A stretch of 64,000 nucleotides of DNA from an uncultured Flavobacterium sp. (lineage in GTDB: Bacteria; Bacteroidota; Bacteroidia; Flavobacteriales; Flavobacteriaceae), in contig CALJVL010000021.1 in assembly GCA_937773775.1 (NCBI GenBank), positions 1 to 64,000 of the forward strand. Reading direction: 5' to 3'. Below are positions 45,505-55,723 of this stretch, in pieces. Position 1 is the stretch's first letter. The number at the start of each line of letters is the position of its first letter. The position numbers and the translations under genes are program-made. A model generated the notes under the pieces. That model had not been told where the DNA came from. It made no database searches and saw only the letters and a list, made by a program, of their open reading frames with translations.

Positions 45505-45548
45505 CAAATATACATAAGGTTCTTATACATTAGATTCTTATGCATGTA
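45505..45548. promoter_or_regulatory. Candidate PadR operator with promoter overlap
   Basis: TTCTTATACAT (45520-45530) and TTCTTATGCAT (45535-45545) are direct repeats 15 bases apart. TACATAAG (45511-45518) forms an inverted partner to the first. On the minus strand TATATTTG (45512-45505) fits TAnnTTTG. A repressor sitting here would block padR and possibly the divergent reductase gene. Confidence 0.5.
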
Positions 45549-45589
45549 AAATTTCAATATTTTGATTTAAAGAAAACTAATCTGTTTAC

Positions 45590-45597
45590 TATCTTTG
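45590..45597 (+). promoter_or_regulatory. Putative -7 box of the FNR/ferredoxin reductase gene
   Basis: TATCTTTG fits TAnnTTTG and lies only 13 bases before the ATG at 45611, so the mRNA leader would be very short. A TTTG occurs at 45561-45564, 25 bases upstream, longer than usual. Confidence 0.45.
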
Positions 45598-45610
45598 TAA
45601 AAAAAAGCCC

Positions 45611-46663
45611 ATGTCATCCTTTTTAAAATTAATAATAAAAGAAGTAAAACGCGAAACAGCCGCCGCCGTTTCTATACTTTTTAATGTTCCCGAAGAACTA
45701 AAAACCAACTATGCATTTATTGCAGGTCAGTACCTTAACTTAAGATTGAAGCTGGACGGAGAAGAAATTCGTCGCGCCTACTCGATCTGTTCCTCACCAG
45801 AAAGCGGGGAATTGCGTATTGCAGTTAAAGCGGTTAAAAACGGGACTTTTTCTCAATTTGCCAATGGCAGACTAAAGATGGGTGACGCACTTGAAGTGGG
45901 GACACCGGAAGGTAAATTTACTTTTGAACCTAAGGCAGATCGTCAAAAAAACTATGCTGCTTTTGTATCTGGCAGCGGGATAACACCTGTTATGTCGATC
46001 ATTAAGTCGATGTTAATAAGCGAACCTAAAAGTTCTTTTGTTCTTGTTTATGGGAATAAAACACCCGAGGGAACGATTTTTCATCAAGAATTACATGATT
46101 TGCAGTTAAAATATGTGAGCCGTTTATTTGTTCACAACGTTTACAGTCAAGCCAAAGTGGAAAATGCTTTGTTTGGTCGAATAGAGAAATCTACCGTAAA
46201 TTTTGTGCTGAATAACAAACACAAAGAATTGGCGTTTGATAAATTCTATTTGTGCGGTCCTGAAGCAATGATAGAAACCGTTACTGAGGCATTAAAAGAA
46301 AAAAATGTAAAAGAATCGGCCATAAAATTTGAGCTTTTCACTACGTCCTCACATGAAACTGTAATAAAAGAATCGCTAGAAGGTCATTCGAAAATTACAA
46401 TTATGGTAGACGATGAAGAAACCACTTTTGAAATGTCACAAAAACAAACAATTCTTGAGGCAGCACTTAAGCAAGGAATTGATGCTCCCTACTCCTGCCA
46501 AGGTGGAATCTGCAGTAGTTGTCTGGCTCGTGTAATTTCAGGAACCGCTGAAATGACAAAAAACTCTATTCTGACAGACGGAGAAATTGCTGCTGGACTC
46601 GTCCTTACTTGTCAAGCACATCCTACATCAGAAAGCGTTTATGTGGATTATGATGACGTTTAA
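45611..46663 (+). CDS. FNR-type flavin reductase with 2Fe-2S ferredoxin domain (PaaE-like)
   Basis: Electron-transfer protein of 350 residues. The N-terminal FAD domain carries RRAYSICSSPESG (58-70), and the NAD(P) domain has FVSGSGITPVMSIIKSML. A C-terminal plant-type ferredoxin holds CQGGICSSC and a fourth Cys in LTCQAHP. This order is that of the PaaE reductase of the phenylacetyl-CoA epoxidase and of related monooxygenase reductases. The other paa genes are not in the window, so the oxygenase partner is unknown; PaaE is a homology name only. The gene stands alone and ends at a shared terminator. Confidence 0.88.
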   Translation: MSSFLKLIIKEVKRETAAAVSILFNVPEELKTNYAFIAGQYLNLRLKLDGEEIRRAYSICSSPESGELRIAVKAVKNGTFSQFANGRLKMGDALEVGTPEGKFTFEPKADRQKNYAAFVSGSGITPVMSIIKSMLISEPKSSFVLVYGNKTPEGTIFHQELHDLQLKYVSRLFVHNVYSQAKVENALFGRIEKSTVNFVLNNKHKELAFDKFYLCGPEAMIETVTEALKEKNVKESAIKFELFTTSSHETVIKESLEGHSKITIMVDDEETTFEMSQKQTILEAALKQGIDAPYSCQGGICSSCLARVISGTAEMTKNSILTDGEIAAGLVLTCQAHPTSESVYVDYDDV

Positions 46664-46684
46664 TAAATAATTGAATTATAAATG

Positions 46685-46713
46685 AAACTTCCTTGAAAAA
46701 GGGAGTTTTTTTT
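46685..46713. terminator. Bidirectional terminator
   Basis: AAACTTCC, loop TTGAAAAA, GGGAGTTT then a T-run. An eight-pair stem with one G-T pair, between the converging reductase and GT9 genes. Confidence 0.85.
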
Positions 46714-47764
46714 ATTTTAATGAAGTGTTGATCTTTTCAACGATAGATTCTGGCAAAATAGTTCGCATGGCATCTTCATAACCTGCTACTTTTATGTTGC
46801 CATAAACAGAGGTTGGCAATAAAGGATATTCCTTCCTGTATGCTACCAATGCATTTTCGATCGGTTGATTGAAAGGGGCAAAACCTGCAAAAGGATGGGT
46901 CGCACCATAAAGTGAAATGACTTTTACGCCCAGCATCGCAGCGATATGTGCATTTCCTGAATCCATAGAAAGCATAACATCGAGCTTACTAATCAGTTCA
47001 AGTTCTTGCTTCAACTTGACTTTACCTGCCATATTAATAACATTGTTTTTATTATTCGAAAAGGAATCCAAGATTTCTATTTCCCTTGTTCCTCCTCCAA
47101 AAAGTAAAATTTTATTGTTCGGGATTTTCGACAATTCTTCTATTACTACCAGCATCAGGTCCAAAGGATAGACTTTAGGATCGTACTGGGCAAAAGGAGC
47201 AATTCCTATTAGTTGTTGCTCTTCACCTCCAATTATCGCTCTCATCTCCTCTTTTAAAACGGCTCTTTCTGGGAAAATAGGATTATCCAAATTCAATGCA
47301 AATCCAAGTTCTTCAAAAACTTTTGCGTGTCTTTCAAACATCGTTGGCAGTTGCGTAAAAATTTTATTTCCACTTCGAGTCAAGGCTTTTTTCCCTTCAC
47401 GTCCTTTATCGACCGAAGCTGTTCTTTTTCCGCTTAAAGCAAAAAGATTTCGGATGACTTTAGAACGCAAAACATTGTGTAAATCAGCAAAGGCATCAAT
47501 GTTTAACCGTTTCAAATCTTGGAACAAGCGCAACAATCCTGCGAGTCCCTTGTGTCGTTCTTTTTCATCAAACTCAAAAAAGGACACTTGGGGAATCCCT
47601 TCAAAAAAAGGCTTAAAAAAAGGACGAGAGATTACTGTTAGTTTAATTTCTGGATGTTGACTTACTAACGCACGTAAAACAGGAACCGTCATGGCGACAT
47701 CTCCCATTGCGGAAAGTCTCATGACGGCTATATGTTTAATTTTATTTGGCAAATGGGTTGCCAA
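46712..47764 (-). CDS. Glycosyltransferase family 9 (heptosyltransferase-like)
   Basis: Envelope sugar transferase of 350 residues with GT-B fold. The start region reads KHIAVMRLSAMGDVAMTVPV (10-29), the typical xRxSxxGDxxxxxPV motif of LPS heptosyltransferases. The C-terminal half has LLFGGGTREIEIL, AGKVKLKQELELISKLD, then MLSMDSGNAHIAAMLGVKVI (donor-site D-S-G-xxH) and LYGATHPFAGF. Bacteroidetes lack classic heptose cores in many cases, so the actual sugar may differ. It overlaps nothing and follows the DUF4254 gene directly (stop to start 0 bases). Confidence 0.88.
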   Translation of the reverse strand: MATHLPNKIKHIAVMRLSAMGDVAMTVPVLRALVSQHPEIKLTVISRPFFKPFFEGIPQVSFFEFDEKERHKGLAGLLRLFQDLKRLNIDAFADLHNVLRSKVIRNLFALSGKRTASVDKGREGKKALTRSGNKIFTQLPTMFERHAKVFEELGFALNLDNPIFPERAVLKEEMRAIIGGEEQQLIGIAPFAQYDPKVYPLDLMLVVIEELSKIPNNKILLFGGGTREIEILDSFSNNKNNVINMAGKVKLKQELELISKLDVMLSMDSGNAHIAAMLGVKVISLYGATHPFAGFAPFNQPIENALVAYRKEYPLLPTSVYGNIKVAGYEDAMRTILPESIVEKINTSLK

Positions 47765-48370
47765 TTACTTTTTTCCTTGGTACAAAACTGGGTTCAACTC
47801 ATCGTCATTGTACATTTTCATTTGCTTGTACACCTTCATGAATTTATCTCCGTTTTCAATATCTGTCAACAAGTCATCAATCGCAGTCGACAAATCCGTT
47901 CTTTGTTCTAACAATATATTTAATTTTGTCTGACATTTATCTCTGTGCTCCTGAGAAGCTGCTTTACGAGTTGCCTCCTCGTTCATGTGGTAAATTTTCA
48001 ACGCTAAAATCGATAATCTATCAAATGCCCATGCTGGACTTTCAGAGTTTATTTTAGCATTGTCTTTCACTTTTACATCTTTGTATTTTTGTAAAAAATA
48101 TCCGTCAATATATTCTACCATGTCAGTACGTTCCTGGTTTGAAGCATCAATTCTTCTTTTCAGGGTCAATGCTGCTACTGGGTCAATATTTGGATCGCGA
48201 ATAATATCTTCAAAATGCCATTGCACCGTATCAATCCAATTTTTAACATATAATAAATGTTCAAATTTGTCTTTCGGGAATGGGTTATTTATAGGTTGGT
48301 CTACATTATCAAATTCATGATAATCTTTAATACTTCTTTCGAATATTGAATACGCTAGTTTTGAAAACAT
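47765..48370 (-). CDS. DUF4254 protein
   Basis: A 201-residue, mainly helical soluble protein. It has FEHLLYVKNWIDTVQWHFED, LKRRIDASNQERTDMVEYID, DRLSILALKIYHMNEEATRK and LLEQRTDLSTAIDDLLTDIE. In Bacteroidetes this family nearly always lies next to a GT9 transferase and is presumed to be involved in LPS or lipooligosaccharide synthesis. Here it abuts the GT9 gene. No active-site motif is apparent. Confidence 0.82.
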   Translation of the reverse strand: MFSKLAYSIFERSIKDYHEFDNVDQPINNPFPKDKFEHLLYVKNWIDTVQWHFEDIIRDPNIDPVAALTLKRRIDASNQERTDMVEYIDGYFLQKYKDVKVKDNAKINSESPAWAFDRLSILALKIYHMNEEATRKAASQEHRDKCQTKLNILLEQRTDLSTAIDDLLTDIENGDKFMKVYKQMKMYNDDELNPVLYQGKK

Positions 48371-48504
48371 AATTTTATATTTTTATACTTACAAATATAC
48401 TTTTTATACTTTTATAAAAAATAACAAATAACAAATCTATTTTTGATAGCTAAAACAAGATCAAAATTGATTGCTGTAATTAAAAAATTAAATAAAGAAT
48501 AACC

Positions 48505-49158
48505 ATGCAAATTCATGATTTATCAAAAACAAATAGTATCCTAAACCATTTTTTGGCCCAAATAAGGAATGTAAACGTACATAATGACAGTATGCGTTTT
48601 CGAAGAAATATAGAACGTATCGGCGAAATAATGTCTTATGAATTGAGTAAGGAACTGCATTATAAGGAAATCGAAATTAAAACTCCTTTGGGTATAAAAA
48701 AAACTACAGAAATTTCAGATCAGTTGGTTATTTGTTCCGTTTTACGGGCTGGATTGCCCTTACATATGGGGTTTTTGAATTATTTTGATCAAGCAGAAAA
48801 CGGTTTTATTTCAGCTCGTAGATATCACCCTAATAATGACGATTACTTTACTATAGAAGTTGAATACCAAGCCATTGCCAATTTTAATGGGAAATACTTA
48901 CTGCTTGTTGATCCTATGCTTGCCACAGGGCAGTCAATAGTAGCTGTTTTTAATAAACTGATGGAGAAAGAACATCCAAAGGAAATCCATATCGCCGTAA
49001 TCATTGCCGCACCTGAAGGAATTGCGCATCTTGAAAGTAAGTTGCCCGATAATTGCCATCTTTGGATTGCTTCTATAGATGAGAAGCTAGACGAACATAG
49101 CTATATTGTTCCAGGACTTGGTGATGCAGGAGACCTCGCTTATGGTAATAAATTATAA
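48505..49158 (+). CDS. upp: Uracil phosphoribosyltransferase
   Basis: Pyrimidine salvage enzyme making UMP from uracil and PRPP. It has 217 residues. The PRPP-binding motif is LLVDPMLATGQSIVA (133-147), the flexible loop VCSVLRAG-LP is at about 76-85, and the C-terminal uracil-binding segment YIVPGLGDAGDLAYGN is intact. A TATTTTTG box (48438-48445) lies upstream. The stop overlaps the end of the converging membrane protein gene by 6 bases. Confidence 0.94.
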   Translation: MQIHDLSKTNSILNHFLAQIRNVNVHNDSMRFRRNIERIGEIMSYELSKELHYKEIEIKTPLGIKKTTEISDQLVICSVLRAGLPLHMGFLNYFDQAENGFISARRYHPNNDDYFTIEVEYQAIANFNGKYLLLVDPMLATGQSIVAVFNKLMEKEHPKEIHIAVIIAAPEGIAHLESKLPDNCHLWIASIDEKLDEHSYIVPGLGDAGDLAYGNKL

Positions 49159-50082
49159 TTGAGAGAAAAAAGAAAATAAACTGCAGGCAATAAGAACTAC
49201 TAAAACCATTTCTTGCTTCAGCTTTAATTGCGGTAGCTCGATGTGGGCCGTTGCCATCATTGCCAAAGGCGCTATTGTAAAAATCAGCAAATCATTACTT
49301 TTGTTTGAAGATACCAAGAAAATTAATACTCCAATGAAAAAGGAGGCTACTATTTTTTTGAACGCGGAGTGCAGCACTAAAGGTCTGTTTGACAATGTTC
49401 CAAACATTGAGATGACAAAAAATAAAGCTACAGTTGCGTAAATTGACAATGCGGCGTTTTGATAATTATTAGTGAAATAGCTGATCTCGAAACTAGTTTT
49501 TACACTTCTATTTATATATTCGACTCCATCTACATTGAATGCTAATGAAAAAACCGTAAAAATAATTCCAACCGCAAAAAAAGCAATAAACGGCAATATC
49601 CAATTTCTATAATCTCGTGCAACGTGAAACATTATAGAAATAAAAACCAATACAATAAAAATAATACTCCAAAAATGGAACAAAGCAGCTACAAAAACCC
49701 ATAAAGAAGCATCGAATATTTTTTCTTTGGATGCCGTTAGTGACTGAAGAGAAATTAATCTTCGAAGCGCTAAAAGGATAAAGAAATTAGAAAAAATTAA
49801 ATTGATATTATCTAAAATAGAAGGGAAAAAAAGCAGAAATAACAAGTAGAATAAAACTGTGTAACTACTGTCTTTACTCAGTCTATTCTTCTTGGAAACA
49901 AAGTTTTCAACGAAAATTGACGCTAACAAAACAGACAACAACCCGAATTTTTCAAAAATCATATAAGCAGAATCAGTCCAACTCAAATCCTGAATTTGAT
50001 AAATGAAAAAAAAGAATAAAATTAAAAATACAACAAGAGAAAAATTTAATGGTGTAGATTTTCTAAAAACACTTGTAATCAT
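49153..50082 (-). CDS. Polytopic membrane protein (DUF6427-like)
   Basis: A 309-residue protein with about nine hydrophobic helices and almost no soluble part. The start reads MITSVFRKSTPLNFSLVVFL. A TM-rich central part includes AALFHFWSIIFIVLVFISIM. Bacteroidetes genomes keep it next to upp and purD, but its function is unknown. No transporter motif was recognised. Confidence 0.75.
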   Translation of the reverse strand: MITSVFRKSTPLNFSLVVFLILFFFFIYQIQDLSWTDSAYMIFEKFGLLSVLLASIFVENFVSKKNRLSKDSSYTVLFYLLFLLFFPSILDNINLIFSNFFILLALRRLISLQSLTASKEKIFDASLWVFVAALFHFWSIIFIVLVFISIMFHVARDYRNWILPFIAFFAVGIIFTVFSLAFNVDGVEYINRSVKTSFEISYFTNNYQNAALSIYATVALFFVISMFGTLSNRPLVLHSAFKKIVASFFIGVLIFLVSSNKSNDLLIFTIAPLAMMATAHIELPQLKLKQEMVLVVLIACSLFSFFSQL

Positions 50083-50204
50083 AAGGATATTTTATACTTT
50101 TGTAGCTGTAAATATAATACTTGTTTAAAAAGGAAACACTTAAGTTGAAAAAGATTATACTTTGCGCTGAGAATTAAAAAAATAACAAAATAATTTTATA
50201 CGAT

Positions 50205-50438
50205 ATGAAAGCATTTTTTGAAGGAATTCAATACCTATTTGTTAATATTTTATTTGCTCCCCTAGATTTTTTACGTTCTTTGGAACTTCAATCTTGGTTT
50301 GCAGCTAATACAATCAATTGGATGTTCATGATTATTGGTGCTGCTGCAATGGTATATTGGATCAAACAATTGAAAATATTTGAAGACAACGGCGAAGAAA
50401 ACCAAGATACTACCGCGCACTCTTTCTTTAAAAAATAA
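50205..50438 (+). CDS. Small membrane protein (DUF6341-like)
   Basis: A 77-residue protein with a hydrophobic first half (FEGIQYLFVNILFAPLDFLR), a helix ANTINWMFMIIGAAAMVYWI (34-53), and an acidic tail ending HSFFKK. A short conserved Flavobacterial gene located between the DUF6427-like gene and purD. Function unknown. Confidence 0.75.
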   Translation: MKAFFEGIQYLFVNILFAPLDFLRSLELQSWFAANTINWMFMIIGAAAMVYWIKQLKIFEDNGEENQDTTAHSFFKK

Positions 50439-50478
50439 ATTACCTAACCCCAAATTTTGGAATTAGGCAAGCTGCTTT

Positions 50479-51753
50479 TTAAAGTAAATCGTTACCGATA
50501 TCTTTTCTAAAATTCATCTTATCAAAATGTAGCTTTTCTATGTTTAGATAAGATTTTTTTATGGCCTCTTGGAAATCATCACCATAAGACGTTACCGCCA
50601 ATACTCTTCCTCCATTAGTTACAACTGCATTGCCATTTAGCTTTGTTCCTGCATGAAAAACAATTGAATCGCTGATGTTTTCTAATCCAGAAATAACTTT
50701 TCCTTTTTCAAAATCTTCAGGATAACCTCCAGACACAAGCATCACAGTAGTTGCACTTCTTTGGTCTATTTCAAGTGTAATTTCATCCAGCTTTTCATTG
50801 GCTACAGCCAAAAATAACTCAACTAAATCCGTTTTTAGTCTCGGAATTACCACTTCGGTTTCTGGATCGCCCATTCTGACATTGTACTCAATAACAATAG
50901 GTTCGTTATTTACATTAATCAACCCAATAAACACAAAACCTTTGTAGGGTATTCCATCTTTCTGGAAACCGTCTATTGTAGGTTTAACGATGCGTGTTTC
51001 TATTTTTTCCATCAAAACAGCATCTACGTAAGGAACTGGGGAAACAGCTCCCATTCCACCTGTATTGAGTCCTGTGTCGCCTTCACCAATACGTTTATAA
51101 TCTTTAGCTGTAGGCAGGATTTTATAACTTTTACCATCGGTAAGAACAAAACAACTCAATTCAATTCCGTCAAGGAATTCTTCGATAACCACTTTTGAAC
51201 TCGCGGCACCAAATTTTTTGTTAACCAACATGTTACGTAACTCCTCTTTGGCTTCAGCTAAATCCTGAATAATTAAAACACCTTTCCCAGCTGCCAGACC
51301 ATCTGCTTTCAACACATAGGGAGGCTTTAAAGTTTCTAGGAAATCACACCCTTTGTCTACGGTCTCGGCGGTAAAACTATCATAAGCTGCGGTTGGAATT
51401 TTGTGCTTCACAAGAAATTCTTTAGCAAACTCTTTACTTCCTTCCAATTGCGCCCCTATTTTTGATGGCCCAATAACTGGTATGCGTCTTAATTTATCAT
51501 CATTTAGAAAAAAATCATATATACCTTTTACCAAAGGATCTTCTGGACCTACAACAACCATTTTTACTTTCTCCTCAATTACAAATGTTTTTATGGCATC
51601 AAAATCCGTTGGACTCATACTGACGTTTGTTGCAATCGAAGCGGTTCCTGCGTTACCTGGTGCTACAAAAAGTGTGTCACAAAGTGGACTTTGAATCATT
51701 TTCCATGCAAAGGCATGTTCTCTTCCTCCTGAACCCAATAGTAAAATATTCAT
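50479..51753 (-). CDS. purD: Phosphoribosylamine-glycine ligase
   Basis: Second step of de novo purine synthesis: it joins glycine to phosphoribosylamine using ATP. It has 424 residues. GSGGREHAFAWKM (7-19) binds the phosphoribosyl group. The ATP-grasp part has PPYVLKADGLAAGKGVLI and LNTGGMGAVSPVPY. Metal ligands lie in EYNVRMGDPETEVVIPRL. The C-terminal domain ends KDIGNDLL. A standalone gene here, unlinked to other pur genes. Confidence 0.97.
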   Translation of the reverse strand: MNILLLGSGGREHAFAWKMIQSPLCDTLFVAPGNAGTASIATNVSMSPTDFDAIKTFVIEEKVKMVVVGPEDPLVKGIYDFFLNDDKLRRIPVIGPSKIGAQLEGSKEFAKEFLVKHKIPTAAYDSFTAETVDKGCDFLETLKPPYVLKADGLAAGKGVLIIQDLAEAKEELRNMLVNKKFGAASSKVVIEEFLDGIELSCFVLTDGKSYKILPTAKDYKRIGEGDTGLNTGGMGAVSPVPYVDAVLMEKIETRIVKPTIDGFQKDGIPYKGFVFIGLINVNNEPIVIEYNVRMGDPETEVVIPRLKTDLVELFLAVANEKLDEITLEIDQRSATTVMLVSGGYPEDFEKGKVISGLENISDSIVFHAGTKLNGNAVVTNGGRVLAVTSYGDDFQEAIKKSYLNIEKLHFDKMNFRKDIGNDLL

Positions 51754-51884
51754 CTGTTGTCATTTTAGTTGTCGTGCAAAAATAATTGCTTTTGTATGTA
51801 AATAATAATTAAATTTTAAAAACTTGTTGATTCTTCTCTATTAGTTCCCGTTAAACATTATTTTTGAAGACATAAACACATAAA

Positions 51885-53196
51885 ATGCTATTTCTTTTTG
51901 ACTTATCACTTCAACTAAACGCTTACCCGATAAAAAGGGCTAAAGCCGATTTACTGAAAATCATAGCATTCTCTGCAAAGGATAAGGAGACTTACATTGA
52001 GCAAAAAAAAAGAGCAATCGTAAATTTTCATTTGGAAAACAATCCGTTTTATCGTGAATTAGTCGGTGAAAAAGGTTTTAATAATTGGCACGAACTACCG
52101 ATTTTGACTAAAAAAAACTTGCAAAAACCACTGCAGGAACGTATTTCTTCCGGCTACACCCTTAAAAATATCTATCGAAACAAAACTTCAGGTTCAAGCG
52201 GTAATCCTTTTATTTTTGCCAAAGACAAATACTGCCACGCTATGACATGGGCTTCGAACATTTATAGATTTGGCTGGTACGGTATTGATTTTAATACTTC
52301 CTACCAAGCGCGTTTTTATGGAATCCCACTGGATTTTATAGGTAATAAAAAAGAGCGATTTAAAGATTTTTTAAGCAACCGTTTTCGCTTTGCCATTTTT
52401 GACTTATCTGATGCAGTTTTGGAAAGCTTCCTGACTCGCTTTAGACACAAGAAATTCGACTACGTTAATGGATACACGAGTTCTATTGTGCTTTTTGCTA
52501 AATATTTACAGCGAAAAAACATCGTTCTAAAAGACATTTGTCCTTCCCTTAAAGTTTGTATGGTTACCTCAGAAATGCTTTTTGAAAATGATAAACTGCT
52601 TTTGGAAAAACAATTAGGCATTCCCATTATCAATGAATATGGTGCATCAGAACTTGATTTAATAGCTTTTCAGAATCCAGAAGGAGAATGGCAAGTGAAC
52701 TCGGAAACCTTATTTATAGAAATTTTGGATGAAAATGACGCTATATTGCCTTACGGACAAGAGGGTAGGATTGTAATTACTTCCCTTTTTAATAAAGCAC
52801 ATCCTTTTATTCGGTATGAGATTGGCGATATAGGGGTTTTAGATGAAAAAAGCAGCTTGGAAAAACCGATTCTAAAAAAATTAATTGGAAGGACTAATGA
52901 TGTTGCTATATTACCTAGCGGAAAAAAAAGCACCTGGACTAAGCTTTTATTACATCACAAAAAGCGTCATCGAGGATGATGGCAACGTAAAAGAATTTGT
53001 GATAGAACAAACACAAACAGATACTTTTGAGATACAATATGTCAGTGAAACTGAATTAAATCTCCTGCAAATTGAAAAAATTGAGCAAGCTATTATTCTA
53101 TATTTAGAACCCAACTTGAAGTTTAGTTTTATAAGAAAAACAAGTTTAAAAAGGAACAAAAGAGGAAAGTTGAAACAGTTTAAATCTATGCTTTAA
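51885..53196 (+). pseudogene. PaaK/CapK-like adenylate-forming enzyme, one frameshift
   Basis: Family of phenylacetate-CoA-ligase-like enzymes found in capsule clusters. The first part (51885-52979) has the AMP loop NKTSGSSGNPFIFAKDK (the TSGSSG motif), NEYGASELDLIAFQ, and RYEIGDIG with the conserved Asp. The second part (from GLSFYYITKSVIEDDGNVKE) continues one frame over. The break is in the A8 run at 52922-52929. One A fewer gives PSGKKAPGLSFYY and a 436-residue protein. It stands divergent to the glycan genes downstream and is probably part of their cluster. The single homopolymer insertion may be a sequence error. Confidence 0.8.
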
Positions 53197-53975
53197 TTTT
53201 CTTTACATACTCGGGCTTTATTAGCAATTGTGCGAATAAAAAACACTTTCATACAGGCTAGAGCGATAGGAAAACTAAAACCATGAAACTTTCTATAAAC
53301 GGCAAAGTTATACTTTATCAAATCTAATTTAGAAGTCGAAATTGAGTTATCTCTTATTCTGTAATATGCTAGACTTTCAGGAACAGGATGAGCAATTTTT
53401 ATCTTTTTAAGAACCTTTAACCACAGCATCCAATCTTGGCGTTTACGAATAGCCGAAATCGGAATTTTACCAAAGTAATCTACATCATATATCCCTGTAA
53501 GGTTTCCAATATAATTGCAGTAAAACAATTGAAGGTAACTCAGGCTTATTGGCGCTTCCACTCGTTTGTTTAATGTTTTTCCCTCTTCATCTATGCAATC
53601 ATATAAAAAGAAAAGGTAAATTGGCAAATTATTCGCTTGCATAAACTTAATCTGCACCTCTAATTTATTAGGTTTCCACAAATCATCGGCATCGAGAAAA
53701 GCAATGTATTTCCCTTTGGCAGAAGCTAAAGCAGCGTTCCTAGCCACTCCTGTTCCAGAATTTGCAGATAATTCGAGCATTTGAATTCTATTATCCTTTT
53801 GAGTAAATCTTGAAATAATAGCAACCGTTTCGTCTTTGGAACAATCGTCTACAAGAATAATTTCCCAGTTGACGTAGGTCTGATTTTGAACAGAGCAAAT
53901 CGTTTCAAAAATGAATTTCTGAGAATTAAATGTTGGAATGATTATGGATACAAGCGGACTTTCCATTTTTAACAT
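53193..53975 (-). CDS. Glycosyltransferase family 2
   Basis: A 260-residue GT-A transferase adding a sugar to a lipid-linked glycan. It has PLVSIIIPTFNSQKFIFETI at the start, EIILVDDCSKDETVAII, the metal-binding DxD in YIAFLDADDLWKPNKLE, and a C-terminal KRQDWMLWLKVLKK that positions the acceptor. Two starts are possible, 53975 and 53966 (MESPLVS). The first overlaps the end of the sugar transferase gene as GCATGTTAA, so translation is probably coupled. Its 3' end overlaps the converging CapK-like gene by 4 bases. Confidence 0.88.
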   Translation of the reverse strand: MLKMESPLVSIIIPTFNSQKFIFETICSVQNQTYVNWEIILVDDCSKDETVAIISRFTQKDNRIQMLELSANSGTGVARNAALASAKGKYIAFLDADDLWKPNKLEVQIKFMQANNLPIYLFFLYDCIDEEGKTLNKRVEAPISLSYLQLFYCNYIGNLTGIYDVDYFGKIPISAIRKRQDWMLWLKVLKKIKIAHPVPESLAYYRIRDNSISTSKLDLIKYNFAVYRKFHGFSFPIALACMKVFFIRTIANKARVCKEN

Positions 53976-55351
53976 GCTTTTTCATCTCCGTTATAAATGT
54001 TCACGACGGTTTGATATATTATTTTTAAATCAAGAATCAAAGACCAATTTTCGATGTAAAAAAACATCCATTTTTATTCTATTGATCATATCCTTTTCAG
54101 TTTCTATTGTGGCCTTGAAAACCTTTAACTTGGGCTAATCCGGTAATTCCTGGTTTAACGCAATGACGAACCGTATATTTTTTAATCCTATTTCCGTACA
54201 CTTTATTTTGGCACCACAGATGAGGACGCGGGCCCACGATAGGACATATCACCTAGTAAAACATTAATAAATTGAGGCATCTCGTCCAAACTTGTTTTTC
54301 TCATAAACTTATCTGTTATAGTAACTCTAGGGTCATTTTTAGAAGCCTCCGTCTCTGACACTTGGTTTATCTGCATTGAACGAAAATTATAACAAAAAAA
54401 TTCGTTCCCATCGATTCCCGGCCTGCCTTGCTTAAAGAAAACAGGGCCTTTAGATTCTAGTTTTATCAAAATAGAAAGTAATGGAACTAACCAGGATAAA
54501 AGCCCTATGATAACAACTAACGAAAAGACAATATCAAAAAGTCTTTTAAATACTTTGATTAATGGATCATTTAATATAGTTTTCCTTAGAGAAAGTACGG
54601 GGAAAAAATCATAATAATCTATTTTTAGATTTTTTTGAAAAGATCTCTTTTGAATCTGGGATGAATTTGATCGTTTTATTATTTTCTTCAGCAAAATCAA
54701 TTAAATTTTTCAATTGCAGATTACTTACCTCATTCAAAGAACAGTAAACTTCATCAATATTATTTTCTATAACGTAGAACTTAAGATCCTGTAACTTCCC
54801 CTTAATATCTTGATTAGAAAATTTATCAGAAAAATATCCTGAAAACTTGTATCCATAATCGCTTCTCGTTTCAAAAAGTTCTTCTTAGACCTATCGCTTC
54901 TGCAGAATATCCAATAATTACTGCCTTTTCTATAGTTAACTCCCCAGTAATTACTCTGTACTTTTTTAAACAAAAAAAACAAAAAAAAACTTCGAAATAG
55001 CAATCAAAACTATGCTATACCAGAATAAAAACCGCAATAGAATTACCACTAAAAACTGCCTTTTTTGGCAAAAGGAAAAAAAAGCTATGACGACCAGAAG
55101 GAACAAAACTCCTTGCTTAATTATTTTTGAAATTATTTCGATTGCAGTGGTAAAAACGATATACGTTATAAAACTGATTAAAAAAAGAAAACTATACTCC
55201 AGCCTGTTACTATGTAAATGAAGAAATTAAACGCCTCTGAAACGACGTATGCAAGAAATAAATATGCCATGACCAAAATGATCACAAAGTCGATTGCAGC
55301 GCTGATAGGTCTAATGTATTTTGAATATCTTCCTATTCGCGATGCATTCAT
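53969..55351 (-). pseudogene. Polyprenyl glycosylphosphotransferase (initiating sugar transferase), many frameshifts
   Basis: Enzyme that starts repeat-unit synthesis by placing a sugar phosphate on undecaprenyl phosphate. The start MNASRIGRYSKYIRPISAAI is followed by the N-terminal helices. The catalytic end runs through FDIVFSLVVIIGLLSWLVPL, KQGRPGIDGNEFFCYNFRSM, then FMRKTSLDEMPQFINVLLGD MS. Beyond that the frame breaks, but GPRPHLWCQNKVYGNRIKKY and RHCVKPGITGLAQVKGF can be read, ending GDEKAC at the TAA 53969-53971. At least nine breaks are seen, among them A7/T7 runs at 54062, 54630 and 55191. All are explained by one extra base each. Restored length is about 457 residues, normal for the family. 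Confidence 0.78.
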
Positions 55352-55723
55352 TATTAATGAATATCCTCTGAATGATTTTAGGTTTATTATCTCAAAAAAC
55401 TTGCCCCTAAGAATAATTTGAACTATTCTAATGTAACTTTCGACTTTCTTAACTGATCTAGATTCGCCATCTAACATACTATTCCCTTTATCTTTTGTTG
55501 AATTAAATTTTAATGAAATAATGATATTATCACTAAAAAAGTATTTTTTTAAAGTTGTACGGCTAAATATGTTGCGTTTTTATTAATACTCCTATTTTTC
55601 ACTGTATAATAAAACTATACAATGGCTCAAAATATATGTTTATGAATTTGACTTAAGCAAGCTAGTCAAAAAAAAGTTTTTTTATGCGTTCTATATTACT
55701 TAATTAATTAAGCTACTTATTGA

